DNA of 34,514 nt, taken from a virus. Positions within the stretch are counted from its first letter, which is position 1. Each line of letters starts with the position of its first letter. Below are positions 29,863-34,514 of this stretch, one piece after another. The position numbers and the translations under genes were made by a program. The stretch lies in IMG/VR virus record IMGVR_UViG_3300044630_001269, positions 1-34,514 of that record; one strand, 5' to 3'. A model generated the notes under the pieces. It saw nothing but the letters and a program-made list of their open reading frames with translations. It was not told where the DNA came from and did no database searches.

Positions 29863-31163
29863 GCCTAGAAATCGTCGAAATCAGATCATTTTCAGGCCCA
29901 TCCGTTGTGGAGGTTCAGGGCAGCGATGAACCATCGGTTGTCCTGATCAATCAAGGCCCGGCTGGTGACTCTTCTACCGCCCCGATCTCGACCGCTACCG
30001 ATACCGCCCTGATCGGGTACATTTACGGAAATGGAACAAAGATTGCTGGCGCGACTGCTGCCACTTCAGAAGGAACGCCTAATACTTTGATGCTTCGCAG
30101 TGCCGCTGGTACTGTTTCAATAAACGGAACAACAGGCGATACCTTTGGTCTTGCCGTCTCATCTCCTTCCATTTATGCAATTCTTGGAAATGGAACTGGT
30201 AGCGCAGAAGGAGTGAGGGCATTATCAGTATCAGGAACCGGAGTGAATGCTTCTTCAAGCTCCGGAACAGGATCGCTTTCACAATCTGGCATGGGGGCGG
30301 GGTCAAGAAGTGTTACATTTTCTGGTTCTTATCATCATCAATTCGGCGGGAATCCGGGAGGCTTTATTGGCGATGACCGATCCGCTGTCGAGCGTATTCG
30401 CGGCTGGTTCGTCTGGTTCTTTGGGTCTTTCACTGGTCGCCTGAAGACCGCTGACATCACTGCTAACCGTGAGTGGACGCTACCTAACGCATCGGGATTT
30501 GTTGCGCTCACGCAAAATGCAAATGGCGCTGTAACCAATACGGAATTCTACGCTAAAGCAGCGGTTCCGATTACTGCTGGACAGGCGGTTTATATTTCCG
30601 GCGCATCCGGGGCGAACAAGATCATCACGCTTGCTCAGGCTAATACTGAAGCGACATCCAGCAAGACGATCGGCCTAGCATTGCAGAATCTTGCAACCAA
30701 TGGCTTTGGCTATGTTGTGAGCGAGGGCGATGTCACCGGGTTGACAATTAACCTTGGCTCCGGGCATGGCGTATCGGAGGGGGATCCGATTTGGCTGTCC
30801 CCGACTACCCCGGGCGGATTGGTTTTCGGCTTGGCCAACAAACCATCAGCACCGAATCATTTGGTGTTCTTGGGTTATGTCACCCGAATCAATGGCAATA
30901 CGCTTACAGAGATTTTTGTTAAGGTTCAGAATGGCTTTGAGCTAGGAGAACTGCATAATGTTGCCATCAATGGCGTTGCGGATGGCCAAGTCTTGACATA
31001 TGAATCCTCGACCGGGCTATGGAAGAATAAGCCAACAACAACCACCAAAGCGACAACTGGCAACCCCGCATCCGGCATCGAGGGGCAAATCTGCATCAAT
31101 ACTTTCGACAATAATGTTAAAATATACGCTGAAGGAAGCTGGCGTCAAATAGCTTCTTGGTAA
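29859..31163 (+). CDS. Tail fibre protein
   Basis: A 434-residue protein with an N-terminal anchor (PSVVEVQGSDEPSVVLINQG, PAGDSSTAP), beta-repeat-rich middle segments (SLSQSGMGAGSRSVTFSGS; RLKTADITANREWTLPNASG) and a C-terminal region typical of fibres: FELGELHNVAINGVADGQVL, then a knob GQICINTFDNNVKIYAEGSW. The N-terminal GPAG-type element often precedes fibre shafts. It should be the main or a secondary receptor-binding fibre. It shares overlapping ends with the baseplate-associated gene. Confidence 0.75.
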   Translation: MSLEIVEIRSFSGPSVVEVQGSDEPSVVLINQGPAGDSSTAPISTATDTALIGYIYGNGTKIAGATAATSEGTPNTLMLRSAAGTVSINGTTGDTFGLAVSSPSIYAILGNGTGSAEGVRALSVSGTGVNASSSSGTGSLSQSGMGAGSRSVTFSGSYHHQFGGNPGGFIGDDRSAVERIRGWFVWFFGSFTGRLKTADITANREWTLPNASGFVALTQNANGAVTNTEFYAKAAVPITAGQAVYISGASGANKIITLAQANTEATSSKTIGLALQNLATNGFGYVVSEGDVTGLTINLGSGHGVSEGDPIWLSPTTPGGLVFGLANKPSAPNHLVFLGYVTRINGNTLTEIFVKVQNGFELGELHNVAINGVADGQVLTYESSTGLWKNKPTTTTKATTGNPASGIEGQICINTFDNNVKIYAEGSWRQIASW

Positions 31164-31173
31164 TACTAAATAT

Positions 31174-31437
31174 ATGGATCCAATCGAATCTAATCCAATT
31201 GCAACTGCTGAATTCGGTCAGCGTGGCGTGATTGTTGAAACTGGCACAACCGCTCTTACTGGTCTTGATGCCTACGCAATCCAAATGCTTGCCGATACGA
31301 CATTCGCAACGCTGACTGAGGATAACCGGACTGGTGATGCCATGACGGGATTTTCAATCCCGGCTGGCGTTGTGATGTTCGGTAACTTCCGCGCAGTCAC
31401 GCTTACGAGCGGTGCAATTCGGATTTATCTCAAATGA
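31174..31437 (+). CDS. Small tail-fibre-associated protein
   Basis: An 87-residue protein. Residues such as ATLTEDNRTGDAMTGFSIPA followed by GVVMFGNFRAVTLTSGAIRI form a compact beta unit that occurs in small tail proteins next to fibres. It may cap or trimerise the neighbouring fibre. Its end overlaps the lectin-like gene by 4 bases (ATGA). No motif for enzyme activity. Confidence 0.6.
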   Translation: MDPIESNPIATAEFGQRGVIVETGTTALTGLDAYAIQMLADTTFATLTEDNRTGDAMTGFSIPAGVVMFGNFRAVTLTSGAIRIYLK

Positions 31438-32966
31438 AGCTAGGATTGCTCAATACCCTGACTGATGGGCGCGGTGGAGGCATTAGTGGCGATGGCCTCG
31501 CCCTCGACCTCCAGTTCGCGGCTGACAAGACTCTGACCGCGAGGCGTGGGCCGACACCTGTCTTTACACGGTCGAGCGGAGATAATGGCGGGACAACATA
31601 TTTTGGGCCGCTAGTAGATTTTGACGTGGTAACCGCATTCTCAACAACAGGAATTTCTAATGGGCGGGCTTCGTGGTTCAAATCATATGAAGGCACAGAT
31701 ATAACGATATCTTACACCGGAGCTAGATGGAGCGTTGTGACTGTAGACAACGGAGACGAGGTCACATACCTAGCTGCGCCCGGTGGCGAGTGGCGACCAG
31801 ACCAAGCCGACTGGAGTGGTGAGGCTTTCTCAGTAACAACTAGCAGCACCTTCGGCATTGTAAAGGCAGCGAACAACGAACCCCGTTTCGACCACAACCC
31901 CGTGTCACCATTTGCGTGCCGTGGCTTGCTGATCGAGGAGTCGAGGACTAATGCGATTACTGGTTCTAACGCGTTTAATACTTGGACGCTAGGAAACTCT
32001 ACTGTTGCGGCATCATCTGTAGTAACTCCAGAAGGGACGGCAGACGCATGGAAAGTTGTAGAAGACTCGCTTTTAAATATTCACACAGTAACACGTGGTT
32101 TTACTGCTGTATCAGGAACTACTTACACCGCATCAGTGTGGTTGAAGTCGGCAGAAAACGGGTTTGCATTTGTTGGACTTTCTGGTGGCGGATTCTTTCC
32201 AACATTCATTTCCGTTAATCTTTCCACTGGGGCGGTTTCCACTGCATTAGGGACACCTATTGGAGCCTCATCAGTGAGTCACTCCAACGGATGGTGGAGA
32301 GTTTCATTCTCATTGGCAGCTACAGCGTCTCTGTCATCAAGCATAGACATCAGACTATCGCGTGATGGCAACTGGGCGAACCGCTCATATTTAGGGAATG
32401 GAGTGAACGGAATGTATGTTTACGGTGCACAAGTAGAAGCAGGTTCCTTCCCCACCTCCTACATCCCGACGACGACTGGCACATTGGCTCGCGGCGCGGA
32501 TGTGTGTACGATTACAGCAGCGGATTTTAATAGATTCTACAATTCCACATCTGGAACACTGTTGAGCGAGGCATCAATTTCCAACTTGATTGGTAATAAC
32601 CGAGGGATTGTTCAGATAGACAATGGCACGAATGAATCTATTCTACGTCATGTGTACTCGTTTGGTGATGGTGGATTCAGAAGTATTATTAGAGCAGGTG
32701 GTGACACCCCAACAGTACTTTCAACTATTTTGGGTACAGCGTCCACGATTCAAAAAAGGATCATAGCCTACGAAGGAACAAGTTTTGCATCCGTAACAAA
32801 TGGAGGCGTAGTTGCTACAGCAACACGCACTATGCCAACTGGATTAAACGCGATGAGAATTGGGAACCTTACTGATGGTTCATTCTACCTAAGTGGTCAC
32901 ATTGCCGCCATCCGCTTTTACAAGAAACGCCTGCCCAACGCAAAAATTCAAGCACTCACGGTATGA
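31434..32966 (+). CDS. Tail adhesin with concanavalin/CBM-like domain
   Basis: A 510-residue protein. The block PRFDHNPVSPFACRGLLIEE followed by SRTNAI is a common linker in phage tail adhesins. After it comes a carbohydrate-binding-like beta domain (TPEGTADAWKVVEDSLLNIH, GTTYTASVWLKSAENGFAFV, then SFPTSYIPTTTGTLARGADV) and a C-terminal LamG/ConA-like unit (SGHIAAIRFYKKRLPNAKIQ). An extra unit around residues 65-135 (GTDITISYTGARWSVVTVDN) is inserted in the N-terminal part. It probably binds a surface glycan. It overlaps the neighbouring gene on both sides by 4 bases. Confidence 0.75.
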   Translation: MKLGLLNTLTDGRGGGISGDGLALDLQFAADKTLTARRGPTPVFTRSSGDNGGTTYFGPLVDFDVVTAFSTTGISNGRASWFKSYEGTDITISYTGARWSVVTVDNGDEVTYLAAPGGEWRPDQADWSGEAFSVTTSSTFGIVKAANNEPRFDHNPVSPFACRGLLIEESRTNAITGSNAFNTWTLGNSTVAASSVVTPEGTADAWKVVEDSLLNIHTVTRGFTAVSGTTYTASVWLKSAENGFAFVGLSGGGFFPTFISVNLSTGAVSTALGTPIGASSVSHSNGWWRVSFSLAATASLSSSIDIRLSRDGNWANRSYLGNGVNGMYVYGAQVEAGSFPTSYIPTTTGTLARGADVCTITAADFNRFYNSTSGTLLSEASISNLIGNNRGIVQIDNGTNESILRHVYSFGDGGFRSIIRAGGDTPTVLSTILGTASTIQKRIIAYEGTSFASVTNGGVVATATRTMPTGLNAMRIGNLTDGSFYLSGHIAAIRFYKKRLPNAKIQALTV

Positions 32967-33283
32967 CCGACTATCTGCTTAAATTCCCCGACCGCACCAC
33001 CGCCGTCATGTTCGGACTGGCGAATGGCTTTGCGACCATCGACGAGGACGGCAACGAGCAGATCACGCTTGCGTCACATGAATACGCACTCCACATCATC
33101 GGTGAGCATAACGGCTCGGACTGGTGGGTGCTATTCAGAGATCTCGTCGGCATCCCGATTCCAGAGGGTGGCGAACAGTTTATCTATTGGTCATCCGACT
33201 GGACAGTCGAGGATGAAGCTGGAAACGACATCAGGATTCCCCGCCCAGAATCAGAAGATGTCCCAAATGTCTTTTGGGCATAA
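32963..33283 (+). CDS. Hypothetical protein downstream of adhesin
   Basis: A 106-residue acidic protein (MTDYLLKFPDRTTAVMFGLA, GEHNGSDWWVLFRDLVGIPI, EGGEQFIYWSSDWTVEDEAG). Similar small proteins follow tail adhesins in other phages and may help their assembly or attach to their tip. Function unknown. The start overlaps the adhesin stop by 4 bases (ATGA). Confidence 0.65.
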   Translation: MTDYLLKFPDRTTAVMFGLANGFATIDEDGNEQITLASHEYALHIIGEHNGSDWWVLFRDLVGIPIPEGGEQFIYWSSDWTVEDEAGNDIRIPRPESEDVPNVFWA

Positions 33284-33306
33284 TAATCTCAACACATAAT
33301 ACACAT

Positions 33307-33462
33307 ATGAAAACTACCGCACTAGGCATCTTAACAATCGTTGCAACGCTCGCTAATGTGGGTGTTCAAGTCCTCAAAGGTGGCGCACCAGACTTCATGG
33401 GTGCTATCGCTGCACTCACCGCAGGTTTCGGACTTGTTAAAGCGCAAGACAGCCGCCGCTAA
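33307..33462 (+). CDS. Small membrane protein, holin-like
   Basis: A 51-residue protein starting at 33307 (MKTTALGILTIVATLANVGV). It has two hydrophobic segments (residues about 5-22 and 30-45) separated by KGGAPDFMG, and a basic tail (KAQDSRR). The size, two possible membrane helices and the place before the lysin fit a small holin or membrane accessory. The start has no Shine-Dalgarno. The stop overlaps the next start (TAATG at 33460-33464). Confidence 0.6.
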   Translation: MKTTALGILTIVATLANVGVQVLKGGAPDFMGAIAALTAGFGLVKAQDSRR

Positions 33463-33662
33463 TGACTATCCCTGTTGAATGGATCCTCGGTGTCTTGATC
33501 GGCCTTGGTAGCGTAATTGCCACCTTGGCCGGGTTGCTCTGGCGCACCATGAACAATCGGCTTGAAGCGCAAGACCGGATCATTAGCAATTTGCAAAATG
33601 AAGTTGCTAGGCTATCCAAAGGATGCGGCATGGATTCCTGCATCTGGAGGCGGATTGCTTGA
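33462..33662 (+). CDS. Small membrane protein with coiled coil, holin- or spanin-like
   Basis: A 66-residue protein: an N-terminal hydrophobic helix (WILGVLIGLGSVIATLAGLL, residues 7-26), a coiled-coil segment (NNRLEAQDRIISNLQNEVAR) and a conserved end (KGCGMDSCIWRR). This layout of one membrane helix plus a periplasmic or cytosolic coiled coil is seen in small phage lysis proteins. Whether it is a holin, pinholin regulator or i-spanin cannot be decided. It is coupled to the preceding gene by a one-base overlap. Confidence 0.6.
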   Translation: MTIPVEWILGVLIGLGSVIATLAGLLWRTMNNRLEAQDRIISNLQNEVARLSKGCGMDSCIWRRIA

Positions 33663-33676
33663 CTTATGAACAATAG

Positions 33677-33693
33677 GTCAAGCCCAACTTGAC
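33677..33693. promoter_or_regulatory. Small dyad upstream of the endolysin gene
   Basis: GTCAAG-CCCAA-CTTGAC forms a perfect 6-bp inverted repeat 10 bases upstream of the endolysin ATG. TTGAC also occurs at 33659-33663. It may be a weak mRNA hairpin that limits lysin translation, or an operator. Both are speculative. Confidence 0.35.
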
Positions 33694-33702
33694 ATATCAA
33701 GC

Positions 33703-34266
33703 ATGACCTATACGGAAATTTACCATCTGCAAAAACGGATCGGAACCACCCCTGATGGATTCTGGGGGCGCAAGTCAATTGCTGCATGTCAGACGCATCT
33801 TAAATCCTTGATGCCATTGCAAAATCCATGGCCTCGATCGGATCAGGCGAGTCTAACTGAGTTTTATGGCAATGCCGGCGATGAGAACAAACTGGAATCA
33901 ATTGACGTATCCGGCCTTGGCGTGAGATATGATGGGCAAAAAATCAAATCTATCCGCTGCCATCGCAAAGTTGCTGATTCCCTCCATCGAGTCCTAGTGG
34001 CAATCAATGGCGGATCATGCGGATGGATCCTCGAGCAATACGCTGGATGTTATAACAACCGCCCGATGCGCGGCGGATCGCTTCCATCGCTTCACGCTCG
34101 GGGCGCGGCAATTGATCTGGATCCTGCGCCAAATGGCAATCATCGAGCTTGGCCGATTAACGCGACCATGCCGATTCAGGTCATGGAAGAATTCGCCAAA
34201 GAGGGGTGGTTAGCTGCCGGGGCATTCTGGGGGCGTGACGCAATGCATTTTCAAGCAACGAGATGA
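33703..34266 (+). CDS. Endolysin, M15 family peptidase (D,D-carboxypeptidase type)
   Basis: A 187-residue lysin. The N-terminal 35 residues (IYHLQKRIGTTPDGFWGRKS) resemble a peptidoglycan-binding fold. The catalytic part has SLHARGAAIDLD at 129-140 with H131 and D138 as zinc ligands (the HxxGxAxD pattern) and WGRDAMHFQ with H182 as the third ligand. This is the VanY-type M15 peptidase arrangement, which cleaves D-Ala bonds or peptide cross-links of the cell wall. It lies directly after two small membrane proteins, a lysis cassette order, and before the phosphoesterase, whose start overlaps its stop by 4 bases. The signal for export is absent, so a holin should release it. Confidence 0.85.
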   Translation: MTYTEIYHLQKRIGTTPDGFWGRKSIAACQTHLKSLMPLQNPWPRSDQASLTEFYGNAGDENKLESIDVSGLGVRYDGQKIKSIRCHRKVADSLHRVLVAINGGSCGWILEQYAGCYNNRPMRGGSLPSLHARGAAIDLDPAPNGNHRAWPINATMPIQVMEEFAKEGWLAAGAFWGRDAMHFQATR

Positions 34267-34514
34267 AAACAAAATCAAAGGCAATCCTTCTTCTCTCTGA
34301 TCTCCACATCGGATCCACTGTCGGCCTTTGGCCTGAAGGGTTCATCTGCAATGAAGGATTCCCGATCGGGCAGAACAAATTTCAAGAATGGCTTTGGGCC
34401 TGCTGGCAAGACATGCTCGGATGGGCAAAGACCACCATCGGCAAGGACGATTTTGAGTTGGTGTTAAATGGTGACCTCGTTGAGGGGATCCACCATCGAA
34501 CGCTTCAGGTCATG
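34263..34514 (+). CDS. Calcineurin-like metallophosphoesterase, N-terminal part (continues at base 1)
   Basis: The first 84 residues of the phosphoesterase interrupted by the ends of the window. The ATG at 34263 overlaps the stop of the endolysin gene (ATGA). The metal-binding blocks LSDLHIG (D-x-H) near residue 12 and NGDLVEG (GD-x2-x-G) near residue 72 are visible. The frame ends exactly at the last complete codon of the window and resumes at base 1. The full protein is 256 residues. Confidence 0.85.
   Translation, partial: MKTKSKAILLLSDLHIGSTVGLWPEGFICNEGFPIGQNKFQEWLWACWQDMLGWAKTTIGKDDFELVLNGDLVEGIHHRTLQVM

Overview
The window reads as the complete genome of a tailed dsDNA phage (Caudoviricetes, long-tailed type) of about 34.5 kb, cut open inside a gene. 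The last 252 bases encode the first 84 residues of a calcineurin-like phosphoesterase, and bases 1-519 continue the same frame without losing a base. Joining the two ends restores one 256-residue protein with all the expected metal-binding motifs, so the molecule is circular or circularly permuted.

The layout is two divergent blocks around a non-coding region at about 12.93-13.62 kb. The leftward block (12931 down to 1080) is a tightly packed early/replication operon. Most junctions are stop/start overlaps. It holds small phage proteins, two tiny one-helix membrane proteins, a RecE-like PD-(D/E)XK exonuclease, a winged-helix protein, an SF2 (DEAH) helicase with zinc knuckles, several zinc-ribbon or coiled-coil proteins, a VRR-NUC nuclease, an SSB-like protein and a large primase-helicase. 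The rightward block (13.4 kb through the end and across the junction to about 1.0 kb) is the late block: gpF/gp7-like minor head protein, small and large terminase, DUF935 (Mu gp29-like) portal, gpG-like morphogenesis protein, Mu I-like protease/scaffold, major capsid, decoration protein, connector, tail terminator, tail tube, tape measure, tail hub, fibres and adhesins, holin-like proteins, an M15 endolysin and the phosphoesterase. A strong stem-loop with a T-rich tail (1045-1080) closes it.

The head genes are Mu-like, but no transposase, integrase, excisionase or convincing lysogeny repressor is visible. Mu kinship is therefore limited to the head module and a virulent lifestyle is the simplest reading. 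The divergent region carries dyad half-sites, three 20-bp-period iterons, an (AG)19 tract in AT-rich DNA, a repeated 12-mer and a good sigma70-like promoter. It is the best candidate for the replication origin and the early/late switch. Other striking features are a tail hub protein carrying an inserted chitobiase-C-like and glycine-rich adhesin module, recurring 17-bp leader repeats (TTCATGCCCYTGAYGGG), a 16-bp tandem array ending in an inverted copy, and a strong excess of GGATCC.

The host cannot be named from the sequence. Most starts lack a Shine-Dalgarno sequence and have A/T-rich leaders, as in Bacteroidota and several Verrucomicrobiota. The M15 lysin and moderate GC would suit a Gram-negative host, but this is only weak inference.
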